From positions 6,324,001 to 6,388,000 of the forward strand of contig JAJQJQ010000006.1 in the NCBI GenBank assembly GCA_028622995.1: a stretch of DNA of 64,000 nt, written 5' to 3'. Under the pieces are notes generated by a model. It was not told the DNA's origin. It saw only the letters and a program-made list of their open reading frames with translations, and ran no database searches. A program made the translations under genes and the position numbers. Positions 11,978-21,777 of the stretch are shown in pieces (the first letter of the stretch is position 1; each line of letters opens with the position of its first letter). The stretch comes from Panagrolaimus kolymaensis (Eukaryota > Nematoda > Chromadorea > Rhabditida > Panagrolaimidae).

Positions 11978-12470
11978 CGTCCTTCTTTATTTTTTCTATA
12001 AATATTTTCCGCTATTTTTTTTTATCCTTTTCCTTCTTCATCCAAAAACAACAACTAAAGGCTTATTTTTTCTCACAAAGTAAGTGAAAGCGCTCTCATC
12101 TTTTTTTAAACACTCAAAAACAAAACAACGTCGGTGGGATATGAACGCCGATGGCAGCAAAAACAGCCGTCTTTACTCACTTTATTTATTTACAATGTCA
12201 ATGCCCAAGCAAGCAACAGAGTCGATGAGCAGCATCAAACGACCTGCGGGAAAATCCCTCGTCTCTCTTTTTTAAAAGCTTATTATATCAACCACCTGGT
12301 TTGCTTCATCTTCTTTTTAGTTATCGCGAGAGAGAGAAATGCAGAAAATATAAATTCACAATGGTCAGTATTTACTCTTCTTTTTATTTTAATAAAAATT
12401 GCTCAAACAAAGAACAAAAAAACATCAAAAAAATGTAAAATTTACAACAGTAATAAATAAAACAAAAATA
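11978..12470. other. Intergenic stretch, no gene seen
   Basis: This is the upstream region of the lamin-B-receptor-like gene and the 3' flank of the lin-9 copy. The last ~95 bp resemble the 3' flank of the complete lin-9 gene (15300-15395), so the duplication includes 3'UTR sequence. Confidence 0.5.
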
Positions 12471-13204
12471 TTAGGTTCCAGAATGGGAACGAACTTTTGA
12501 TAAAGTTGCAAAAAATTGTTTCATATGGACTTCAACTCCATCTTGAAAAGCTTGATGACATTCAGAAGGAAGAGAATCTTTGAGTTCCTTCATTGAATCA
12601 GTAAGGATTTGAATTTCTTCTGCACATGATCGAGAGCTAATTGCATGTTGTCCAAGAAAGCGAATCTAAAAACAGTTATTGTAACAACAACAAAGAAAAA
12701 AGAAAAGTTAACTTGAATCAAAAGAGAGCTTAACATAGCGATGAATTCTTTAGCTTTTTGATCTTTAACTTCAATCATGGTTGAACAATGTTTCAATATT
12801 TGATTTGCATGATTATGACATGTTCTTCGAAGAACTTCAGGTCTATCAGTAACAGCAGGTCGAGTTCGTTGATTCAAAAATGTTTGACGATATTCGTTCA
12901 GAGCTTCAGCGTAAACTCGAAGCATTTTATTTATTGATTCAATATCGATGACGACCTCAGCAAAAGCAGTCTATAAAAATGATAATTAATCGAAAAAAGA
13001 AAAAAAACTTACGACAAAATGTTTGGGATATTCATTTTCATATCGATGAAGTTTAATTGCATCATCATTGAGAGATTTCAAACATTTAATTGTACTTCTT
13101 TTGTGCTCCAATAATTTACACATTTTTACCATAATAACAAGCATACGAACAGGAGTATTTCCAACTTTATAGCCTTCAACTGCTTCAAGTTCCTTCTTTA
13201 TCAT
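12471..13204 (-). CDS. Partial duplicate of the C-terminal half of lin-9
   Basis: Three exons (13204-13013, 12970-12713, 12665-12471) match the last three exons of the complete lin-9 gene 3 kb away, including intron positions and nearly identical intron sequence. The predicted 214-residue product begins MIKKELEAVEGYKVGN and lacks the DIRP and Tudor-like regions. It keeps the coiled-coil C-terminal region (KMCKLLEHKRSTIK, LRRTCHNHANQILKHC). The reading frame is open throughout and the extreme C-terminus has diverged (SHSGT instead of PQS). It could be a young pseudogene or a truncated competitor that binds LIN-9 partners. The start is the first ATG after homology to lin-9 fades; no promoter is evident. 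Confidence 0.7.
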
Positions 13205-14105
13205 TATTTGTTTCAGAAAATTAAAGAGAAAAATCACGTTTTATTTGAAATTTGATTGAAAATAACCTTCTGAAAAAGTTTCACTGCCAATGTTTCTTTC
13301 AAAAGAAATAAAAAATTTTCTCAGCACGTTTGCATGGAACCAAAGGGTAAGTGAAGTAACGGTGCAGCCTTCAGAAAATACTTCAAAAACAAACTTTGTT
13401 AAAAAAAATAAACATGATATCTTTTTTCCAAACTGGCCATGTTTTTTTTTGTTGAAAAAAAAATTAGAATCAAATCAAATCATCATATCCTTGTCAAACC
13501 GATGGGCATTTGCTTTTTTCTCATTTTTGAAACAATTTTTTTTGGACATTTTGATGGAAGTAAGACTACAACTACCTTTTTGTTGTTATTATATGTTCGA
13601 AGTATCCATTAAAAAATAGGAAAAAAGTAGCTACACAGTCTACGTTAAATAACACAAAACTGGAGGTTTAGCACCATCAACCTCGACGAAACTTTGCCTT
13701 GATAAAACTCCAAAAAAATCATTTTCAAATCTTTTATTGGAATTAAGAAGCCAGCTATTAACAGATTTTATATAATTACCTTTATTCCCTAACTAAATGT
13801 TCGTGTATTTCCACTTAAAGCTATGATGATAAATGCTTTGATTTTCTATTGTTATAAAAAAAACAATTTTGTAAACACATCCTTTTAAAATTGTTTTAGA
13901 AAAATTCGAGCTTTAAAAAAAAGTTCAAAAGAAATATGTACATAAAAGGTAAAAGTTTTATTGCAACGACTTTCATTGTCAAAAGCTCTCAGAGGTTTTA
14001 TAAAAAAAAATGGCGGTCACACATTTTTTTATTTTTTTTATTTCAGTTTCAGTTGCAACAGTCATTCTTTGCTTTTTTTGATCCAATACGTTTTCAATTC
14101 TCAAT
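13205..14105. other. Intergenic stretch, no gene seen
   Basis: AT-rich sequence between the lin-9 copy (-) and the F-box-like gene (+). An open frame at 13290-13619 gives only low-complexity product. No RNA gene is recognised. Confidence 0.4.
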
Positions 14106-14902
14106 ATGGATGCCTATAATATTGCTGAATCGATGGAGTCAATTTCAATGATGTCTTCAAATATGGATGAATTCAAAAATGAATCTTTCAACTTTCCATC
14201 TTTACCGTATGTGTGTCAAAAAAGATTTGCTGAAACTTTAGATGTCAAAACTTTGAAAACTTTTGCTACAATCAACTTTTCAACTTTCAACCTTTCTAAA
14301 CGATGTCATACAATCAAACGAGCTGAAATTATTGAAGATGACTGCCATTTTACTCTTTCATGTTCCTGCAATGAAAATGAATTCTGCAAAGGTGCTCAAA
14401 TTTATGGGTTCTCAGCTTCATCAAAAATTATCAAAATGGATGTTTTGGAAACAATCAAAGTTGTAAATAGTCAAAAAGAAAATATCGATTCCCGTTATCT
14501 TCAATATTTACCAATCAACTTTGATTCAACGATCCAAATTGAACTCCAAGTCAAATGTATCGAATTTGATGTTTTGAAATCATTGATCATGTCAAATGGA
14601 TTATTGAAAAGCTTTGTGTTTGATGGTGGTATTAAAACAACTGGTTCCATCGATGAATTTATCAATTTCTTCAAAAACTTATCACATCTCGACGAATTTT
14701 AGTTAGTTTATTTTTATTACGAAAATGGTTTATAATGTTTGCTTTTTTCAGTTTCTCATTCGATTTACTTTTGTTACCGTTCAATCTCAATGACTTGATA
14801 AATCAATTTACTATGCTTGGATGTGAAAGAATCATCGATTTACTTTCTTTAAATCAACTCTCTTTTGTCATTATTAAAAGTTCTAAGTTGCAATTTTTGT
14901 GA
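14106..14902 (+). CDS. F-box-like lineage-specific protein
   Basis: Exon 1 (14106-14701) and exon 2 (14752-14902) are joined by a 50-bp intron. The split codon is TAT, and the frame stays open to a TGA, giving 248 residues. Residues about 34-60 (LPYVCQKRFAETLDVKTLKTFATINFSTF) have the spacing of a degenerate nematode F-box, with leucine-rich turns further on (LKSLIMSNGLLKSFVF). Such proteins usually act as substrate adaptors of SCF ubiquitin ligases; the assignment is tentative. An AATAAA signal lies at 14968-14973. The gene sits between the partial and complete lin-9 copies and points opposite to both, so it was present at, or arrived after, the duplication. Confidence 0.6.
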
Positions 14903-14967
14903 TTTCTGTTTGTATGTATTTATGTTTTTTTTGTTGTTGTTGATTTTTTTTGTTTTTTTTTGTTTCC

Positions 14968-14973
14968 AATAAA
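14968..14973 (+). terminator. Poly(A) signal of the F-box-like gene
   Basis: AATAAA 66 bp after the stop codon. Confidence 0.55.
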
Positions 14974-15395
14974 TTTTGTATTTTTTCATTACTGTTAAAA
15001 AGGCTAGCACAAACTAACAACCAACCATTGCACTTTGTGTTACTTATTCGAAATGTGATATTTTAATATTTCTTCCTAAATATTCTTTCTTTACTCCGAT
15101 TTGTATCAAAAATATTATTTGATTACTTTCACTTCTAAAACAAGCATGGGGAAGCACCGCCGCGTCGTCCTTAAAATGAAAAATAGAGTAACAACATCTT
15201 TGCATACTTTCAATCAGTGGCATATAATAAACCATGGCTGATCATTCATATGCAGTGGAAATAAGAACCTTACAAAGTGATGATAAAACCACCTTTTTCT
15301 CTTTTTTATTTTTATAAAAATTCATCAAACATGAAAGTCAAAACAAATGTAAAATTTACAATTAACAGTAATAAACAACAAAAAAATTGTTAGGC

Positions 15396-17065
15396 TCAAG
15401 ATTGTGGACGAACTTTTGATAAAGTTGTAAACACTTGTTTCATATGGACTTCAACTCCATCTTGGAAAGCTTGATGACATTCTGATGGAAGAGAATCTTT
15501 GAGTTCTTTCATTGAATCAGTAAGGATTTGAATTTCTTCTGCACATGATCGAGAGCTAATTGCATGTTGTCCAAGAAAGCGAATCTAAAAACAGTTATTG
15601 TAACAACAACAAAGAAAAAAGAAAAGTTAACTTGAATCAAAAGAGAGCTTAACATAGCGATGACTTCTTTAGCTTTTTGATCTTTAACTTCAATCATGGT
15701 TGAACAATGTTTCAATATTTGATTTGCATGATTATGACATGTTCGTCTAAGAACTTCAGGTCTATCAGTAACAACAGGCCGACTTCGTTGATTCAAAAAT
15801 GTTTGACGATATTCATTCAGAGCTTCAGCATAAACTCGAAGCATTTTATTTATTGATTCAATATCAATAACAACCTCAGCAAAAGCAGTCTAAAAAATGA
15901 AATAATAAATCGAAATAATAATGAAAGAATAAAAACTCACGACAAAATGTTTGGGATATTCATTTCCATATCGATGAAGTTTAATTGCGTCATCATTTAG
16001 GGATTTTAAAAGTTTAATGGTACTTCTTTTGTGCTCCAATAGCTTACACATTTTTACAATAATAACAAGCATACGAACTGGAAAATTTCCGACTTTATCA
16101 TCCCTAACTGGTATCTTTTTTTGAACAGCGACAGTATTATAAATAGGATGTGACATGTTGCTCTGTGGATCGATAGTATATCCAGTAATAACAGATTGCT
16201 GTTGCATTCTTTCTACCAAAGCTTGGGATGGCAAATAAACATTATTGCTTGTAGGCACTTGTGACTTTAAATTTGCTTTATTTGTTGAAAGAAAGTAGGA
16301 TAATGAAAGAAGTTCCAATGGTTGAGCACTCATAACTTGATCTTCCTTAATGAAGAGAGATAATTAAAAACAACAAAAGATAAAAGTTCAAAATTTACTC
16401 TAACTACTGTAGTTGGATAAAGATGCTCCTTTTCGAAAACAATCCTATAGCCATCATCTTGCATGGCATCAACGATACCAGCATAAATGCCATCTCTTGT
16501 ACCACCGATTTTTGCAAATACTTTAGTGCCAACCATTAAAGGACGAGGCAATTTTGAAGGCAAATCAACTGAATCTGGGTCTAATGAAGTTATTTCTCCT
16601 CGGTATATACTTTGAATTTTAGCTCTAAATTTCAACAGTTTATATAGCTAAAAAAGAATAACGATGTTACCTTTTTTCTTCCAAGGTTTTTATCTCTTCT
16701 TTCAAAAAATTTACAGATAATCTTCGGGGTTTTCCAATAAGTCGACGAACAACTCTCCATTCTGATTTTCTAAGCTTCTTCGTTCTTAAATTTGGTAAGT
16801 TCTCTCGTACAAGGCTCAAAAACTCATTTTCAGAACAAAAGACTTGAGAATCAACTGGGGAATAAAAAAGTTCGCAATAACCAAATTGACGAGCTTTTTG
16901 TAATTTTAAAACATTCTTTAATCTATCAACATTTTGATTCATTTCTGGGGAAATATCATTCTTTTCTTCTCCTTCAATAGTCTAAAAGATTAAAGTTATA
17001 AATGAATAAATCGATCCATTAATGAAAATTACTTCAACAACATCTTGAGATTCTTCACTTTCCAT
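15396..17065 (-). CDS. lin-9: LIN-9, DREAM/MuvB complex subunit
   Basis: LIN-9 is the scaffold subunit of the MuvB core, which with E2F and Rb-like proteins represses cell-cycle genes. Exons are 17065-17033, 16981-16671, 16624-16399, 16345-15941, 15889-15632 and 15584-15396, giving 473 residues. The DIRP domain is clear at about 30-130: RLKNVLKLQKARQFGYCELF, SLVRENLPNLRTKKLRKSEW and RLIGKPRRLS. The Tudor-like segment follows (LPRPLMVGTKVFAKIGG..DGIYAG). The C-terminal coiled-coil region contains KMCKLLEHKRSTIK and the C-terminal helices. In the third intron the acceptor AAATTTAG was chosen because it alone preserves the frame and the EEKRAKIQ match. The frame is open up to a splice acceptor at 17121-17122 with the first ATG at 17065, so the start is an inference. 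Confidence 0.93.
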
Positions 17066-17120
17066 TGCAGTAATTTTAGATGTATCAATAGCTTTGAATA
17101 CAGGGGACCAGTTGTTGAAG

Positions 17121-17129
17121 CTTTATAAT
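17121..17129 (-). promoter_or_regulatory. Probable trans-splice acceptor of lin-9
   Basis: On the minus strand TTATAAAG precedes the first lin-9 exon, and an in-frame stop lies immediately upstream. No upstream coding exon was found in the 330 bp that separate it from tmem-17. An SL acceptor in an operon with tmem-17 fits; a missed short first exon is the alternative. Confidence 0.35.
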
Positions 17130-17352
17130 AATTAAATTAGTAATCTTAATTAAAGAAATCAAAAAGTTTTAATATTTTTTGTTTGATAAGTTTGCTTTCA
17201 AAAAAAAAATTCGTAATTCATAAACTGCGCGATGCCGCTCTGAGGTATCGTTTTAGGAGTCCATAAAGAAAATCAGGAATTCTCAAATTGTTTATTTTCT
17301 TCTTTAATGATTCGATCGAAGATGATACTTGATTTGAAAGAAGCTTATGACC

Positions 17353-17358
17353 TTTATT
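17353..17358 (-). terminator. Poly(A) signal of tmem-17
   Basis: AATAAA on the minus strand about 100 bp after the tmem-17 stop codon and 230 bp before the first lin-9 exon. Confidence 0.5.
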
Positions 17359-17455
17359 TATCAAAAGAACAACAACAACTAAAAATTTATCCAAAAAAAT
17401 AATTACAGAGCCAGACTATTATCAATTTCAAAGTTTTTTTTTGCGTTTCTTTTTT

Positions 17456-18302
17456 TTAATGATGAGCATCTCTTACTCGATGAACGATGCTATCTGTAAG
17501 ATGCTTCGGCAATGCCGAAATATCCAAATCGGTTGCTTCAGGGAACATTTTTTGTAAAATTATTTCTGCTTCATCCTTCATTTGATTGTCATCATCATTA
17601 GCAATATTTTGTTTGAATCGTTCAACTTGATATTCGGCTAAAGATCGAACAAGTTGGAAACTGCAAATTGCCTAGAATATACTTATGCTTGAGAAAGAAT
17701 GGAAATGACTTTAAGTAATTACTTCAACTACCAGAAAAAGAATATGTAAGATAAGCAGAAATCTTTCAATTGGTAAAGGATAAATTTCGGGATTTACGCA
17801 AAGGAAAATTGATATTGGAATTTGAAGGATTAGTGTTGTTATCCAAAATCCTGATAAAGCTGGAATCTATAAAACTTCTCATTAGCAATGGAATGATTTA
17901 GAGAATATAACCTTTTCTCCAAGATTACCATAAAATCCCAAATAAGGTCGAACACATTCAATAAGTACTGAAATAATAAGCAAAGCAACGAGAATCACTC
18001 GATAAGTAGGGTGTAACGCATCATACTAAAAATCAATGTTTTTAAAACTAATTTACACTTATTTACCCGTACTTTAATTATTAAGGATCCTATTAGAGCT
18101 ATGTAAATTAAAGGATCTAAATGAAGGTGATAATGCAAAGCAATTTGTAATGGAAGACTGCTTTTTATTTCTGAAATTTGATTATTAACAAGCAGAAAAT
18201 TTTAGTAACAAACAAACCTCGAATGGGAAAGCTTGTGATTACTTTATCAAACTCGGATGATGAATTTCCTTTTTGTTTAGGTTGGATATCTGCCATTTCC
18301 AT
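17456..18302 (-). CDS. tmem-17: TMEM17, ciliary transition-zone membrane protein
   Basis: TMEM17 is a four-pass protein of the MKS module at the ciliary transition zone. Five exons (18302-18218, 18170-18067, 18025-17912, 17866-17723, 17671-17456) give 220 residues, close to the family length. Family blocks seen are SSLPLQIALHYHLHLDPLIY before and into helix 1, VRPYLGFYGNLGEKIPALSG between helices 2 and 3, FWITTLILQIPISIFL in helix 3, and LRFLL-like and QLVRSLAEYQVERF after helix 4. An ATG at 18350 is in frame and would add 16 residues. I prefer 18302 because a strong X-box at 18353-18366 would otherwise lie only 3 bp from the start. The gene lies 300 bp downstream of rnr-2 on the same strand. 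Confidence 0.9.
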
Positions 18303-18352
18303 ATTCTTTTCAATAATGATTATTTCTGCTTGCAATGATTTTACTTGCATCG

Positions 18353-18366
18353 ATTACCATGGTAAC
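18353..18366 (-). promoter_or_regulatory. X-box (RFX/DAF-19 site) of tmem-17
   Basis: The minus strand reads GTTACCATGGTAAT, a palindrome with one mismatch to the ideal GTTACCATGGTAAC. RFX-type factors such as DAF-19 bind this motif to switch on ciliary genes in nematodes, usually 50-250 bp before the start codon. It lies 51 bp before the preferred ATG of tmem-17. Confidence 0.8.
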
Positions 18367-18601
18367 AAAGTTCGAGGTGGAAGTATTCAAAAAATCTTTT
18401 GCTTTTTGTTTTGTTTGGTACACAAATATAAAAGTGAGATATTTTATTCGTTATTGAGTATCAAACGCATGTAAACAAGAATATAATACAGAAAAATTAA
18501 CAAGGCACAATAAAAAGACAACATAAAAAAAGTGAAAAACAAAATGTAGGAATTTCATTACATGAAAGAATTAACATTCAACAGACAGATGAAATAAAAC
18601 T

Positions 18602-19842
18602 TCAGAAGTCAGCATCGATGGTAAATTCACGTTCTTCAAGTTGATTCATAACACCCATACGTTGATATTCAGCAACTTTCTTTTCAAAGAAGTTAGTTTT
18701 GCCTTGAATTGAAAGATTTTCCATAAAATCAAAAGGATTTTCACTTTTGTAAATCTAAAAAATGAACAAGGTTAACAAACGAAGGAAGAAATAAAAAGCT
18801 AACTTTTTCACAATTCAATTCAACCAACAAATGATCAGCGACAAATTCAATATATTGCGACATTAACTTGCAGTTCATTCCAATCATATCACAAGGAAGA
18901 GCTTCAGTGAGATATTCTTGTTCAATTTTGACAGCATCACGAATAATTTCATTGATTCTTTCTTTTGATGGTTTATTATTCAAATGCTTGTACATCAAAC
19001 AAGCAAAATCACGATGTAATCCTTCATCACGGGAGATCAATTCGTTACTAAAAAGGAAATCATTTAAAAAAAACATAATGAAAGTAGGAAAAATAACTAA
19101 CGAGTGTGTAAGTCCAGGCATAAGCCCGCGTTTCTTGAGCCAAAAGATAGCAGCAAAACTTCCAGAGAAGAAGATACCTTCAACAGCAGCAAATGCAATG
19201 ACCCGTTCTCCAAATGAAGCCTCTTTTGAAGCAATCCAGCGAAGAGCCCAATCAGCCTTCTTTTTAACAAATTCAAATTCATAAATTGCATTAAAGAGAT
19301 GACCACGTTCAACATCATCACGGATATAAGTTTGGATGAGAAGAGAATACATTTCAGAATGAATATTTTCAATAGCAATTTGGAAACCATAAAAACAACG
19401 AGCTTCAGGAATTTGAACTTCTTGTGAGAAACGTTCCAAGAGATTTTCATTGACGATTCCATCGGATGCAGCAAAGAATGCAAGAACACGGGAGATGAAG
19501 AAGCGTTCATTATCATTCATTTTATTCCAATCAGCCGTATCTTTTCCAAGATCAACCTAAAAAATCATTCAATTTAGTAAACATGATAATTCAAAAGTAT
19601 CAAATTACCTCTTCGACAGTCCAAAATGATGCAACTGCTTTCTTGTAATAGCTCCAGACATCCTTGTATTGAATTGGAAAGATGACGAAGCGATGAGGGT
19701 TTTCACGCAAAATTGGTTCATCTTCATTTGATGGCAAATGTTTGACCAATTCTCCTTCCATGGGAACCTAAAAAAAAGTAATATTACAAAATATTAATCA
19801 TTAAGCAAAAATAAAACATACTTGATTTTCTTTGTCGTCCAT
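18602..19842 (-). CDS. rnr-2: Ribonucleotide reductase small subunit R2
   Basis: Class I ribonucleotide reductase small subunit, which makes the tyrosyl radical needed to convert ribonucleotides to deoxyribonucleotides for DNA synthesis. Exons are 19842-19822, 19767-19609, 19556-19102, 19047-18804 and 18754-18602, giving 343 residues. Iron-ligand motifs are present: [17 protein letters not shown] with the radical tyrosine, [20 protein letters not shown] and [10 protein letters not shown]. The C-terminus FTIDADF is the tail that docks on the large subunit. Exon 1 encodes only MDDKENQ, and an acceptor at 19856-19857 lies 14 bp before the ATG. A perfect E2F palindrome lies 166 bp upstream, consistent with S-phase expression. 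Confidence 0.97.
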
Positions 19843-20007
19843 TTTGAAACGAGCGCTGCAAGGCTTTTTTATGAAATTCAGCTGAAAATGCTTTTATGTG
19901 TTAAAAAAGGAAACAACGTCACGCGGAAAGAAGCAAACATGAAAAACACGAACAAGCAAAGCTCAATGCAACAAAAAAAATGGAGAAGAGAGCAGTAACT
20001 TTCTTCC

Positions 20008-20019
20008 TTTGGCGCCAAA
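20008..20019. promoter_or_regulatory. E2F/DP binding site
   Basis: TTTGGCGCCAAA is a perfect palindromic match to the E2F consensus TTTSGCGCSAAA. It lies 166 bp upstream of the rnr-2 start codon. Ribonucleotide reductase genes are classical E2F targets. Confidence 0.8.
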
Positions 20020-20299
20020 ACAATGTGAAAAAAAGGAAGATCAAATCGGCACAAACCGGTACAAAAAAAAGAGAAGGATTGAAAAAGGATGGTGTTTTCT
20101 TGTAAAACAATGATAAATTTTACATTGCACTGTTTACACTCAATTACTCTTGATTGATGCATTAAAAAAAACGATAATTGTTTCCCAAGATAGCTCTTTC
20201 CAATGTCCTTTTTAACAAGCATGTCCTGAATTTTTGACCAAAATAAGCAAATCGGAAGTTCTTTTTATAAGACAAAAAAGTGGGAGGATTTTCAAAAAA

Positions 20300-20309
20300 T
20301 TGCGCGCCA
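20300..20309. promoter_or_regulatory. E2F-like site
   Basis: TTGCGCGCCA, a GCGCGC-containing near match to E2F, lies in the divergent promoter region between rnr-2 and the gene at 20933. GC-rich words are rare in this AT-rich DNA. Confidence 0.4.
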
Positions 20310-20688
20310 TTGTCTCGGTGTTGTGTTTGAATTTGGTCAACAACCATCGATGGAAAATTTCGCAATTTTGGAACGTGCGGTTTTGAACTGTACATGAGAA
20401 AAAGTAATTGGTGATGTTGAAATAAAGCTAACAATAATGGAATTTTAAGAAGAAACAGAACAAACGAAAGGTTTTAGAAAAAATTACTAGGAAGGATAAG
20501 AAGATGAGGATAAAACATATGTAGTTTAATGGTGATTAGGAATAATACACAACAATGATAGGCACAATAAGGAGAAGAAACATTGGAATAAAATAAAATC
20601 TCGTTGCCTCCAGAAAAAAATGAAAGCCAAAAATTTTAGAAAAAGTATTTATTTGAGTGTTTGATAGGCATCTTTTTCATCGCAAGCA

Positions 20689-20698
20689 TTTCCCGCCA
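20689..20698. promoter_or_regulatory. E2F site upstream of the 20933 gene
   Basis: TTTCCCGCCA matches the E2F consensus TTTSSCGC, about 235 bp before the start codon of the plus-strand gene at 20933. Confidence 0.6.
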
Positions 20699-20932
20699 CA
20701 AACATTTTTTCTCACGCGCACTCTCTCTCTTTTTGAGAGATTGGAGAATTCAAAATTGAAAAATTTCTTCCATTTAGTTTGAAGTTTGATCACATTATTT
20801 GAGCCCAAGTTTTTTTTCCCTTCATTCCTTGCTTTATTTTCGTGGTTCACCAATATATACTCTTCATATTTTTATCCATTGTATATATAAATAATTACTC
20901 ATCACATTTTTAGGCGCTTCAATCAATCAACT

Positions 20933-21541
20933 ATGAGGCTTGAAGATTTTCAAAAGCTGCTAACACTCAAAATGGAAACTTTAGCAAAAGCTCGTGAACA
21001 CTGCTACAACAATCTGATGCCACTTGTGGAAGAAATGTCACCGAATGATCCAGATTTACGAGAAGTTGCTCTGTCATTAATCAACACAGAAAATGGTTTA
21101 CAAGATATGATGAATGTTATCAATGCCGTCGTCGATAAACAACTTGAAGCTTACAATGATGTAAACAATTTACCAACTGAATTACCAAAAAGAAGAAAAG
21201 AAGGTTTGTTATTCGAATATTCCTTCGTTTAATAAATTATGATATTTTAGCCGAGCCTGAAGTCGAGACCGAATCCGAACGTTCAAATGATCTCAATTCC
21301 ATTCCTCAAAGTGATCACAAACCCAAACATCAACTTATTCTTAAACAAATGCCAGCATCGTAAGTATCATCTCATTCTTTCCATATCACTGATGTTTATT
21401 AATGCTTCGTTTTTTAGTCCAGTATTACACGCTGCTACCAGCAATCTTCTTGCTTCCGCTAAGAAAGGCAACTATAGATTAATTATGCCTAAAACTCCTC
21501 CAACTGCTAGAAAGCTCAATTTTGATGAATCTTTATTCTAA
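20933..21541 (+). CDS. Small helical protein, candidate cell-cycle factor
   Basis: Three exons (20933-21203, 21251-21359, 21418-21541) give 167 residues. Residues 1-75 are predicted largely helical (LEDFQKLLTLKMETLAKARE, and a second helix containing LINTENGLQDMMNVI). The middle is acidic and polar, and the C-terminus is basic with Ser/Thr-Pro sites (KTPPTARKLNF), which look like CDK targets. The layout loosely recalls borealin-type chromosomal-passenger proteins (N-terminal helices, TP-rich tail), but I see no decisive motif. The E2F-type site in its promoter and its head-to-head arrangement with rnr-2 support a cell-cycle role. AATAAA follows at 21621-21626, and the next gene starts about 140 bp later on the same strand. 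Confidence 0.65.
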
Positions 21542-21620
21542 ATTTTGATATGTACCTATTTTGTTTGCTTGAACTTTGCTTTTAATTTTTCTTTCATTTG
21601 TATGTAAAAAACTTTGTAAA

Positions 21621-21626
21621 AATAAA
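21621..21626 (+). terminator. Poly(A) signal between the 20933 gene and rpa49
   Basis: AATAAA 80 bp after the stop codon and 140 bp before the splice acceptor of the next gene, the spacing seen inside nematode operons. Confidence 0.5.
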
Positions 21627-21759
21627 ATATGTTTGTGTTTCATTTATCCCGCGTCTATTCTTGCATGAGGTGACTAACTGCCAATACATTGAAATTATCT
21701 TCCTCCATCAAAATTTTTTGGTTTTCCAAATTTTTTAACAACTTTTCGTTATCTTTTAC

Positions 21760-21766
21760 TATTTAG
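21760..21766 (+). promoter_or_regulatory. Splice acceptor before the rpa49 start, possibly SL
   Basis: TATTTAG is followed by 11 bases and the ATG. It may be a downstream-operon trans-splice site. It may also be a former internal acceptor, since exon 1 is homologous to exon 2 across this junction. Confidence 0.45.
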
Positions 21767-21777
21767 GGATCAGCAAT

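Noticed and set aside
12134..12460. Plus-strand open frame opposite the lin-9 copy flank
   Set aside because: It covers sequence shared with the lin-9 3' flank and has no independent signals.
15044..15235. Minus-strand open frame downstream of lin-9
   Set aside because: Short, without splice acceptor or family similarity.
16625..16660. Using TTTTTTAG at about 16650 as the acceptor of the third lin-9 exon
   Set aside because: It breaks the reading frame with a stop; AAATTTAG at 16625-16626 keeps frame and homology.
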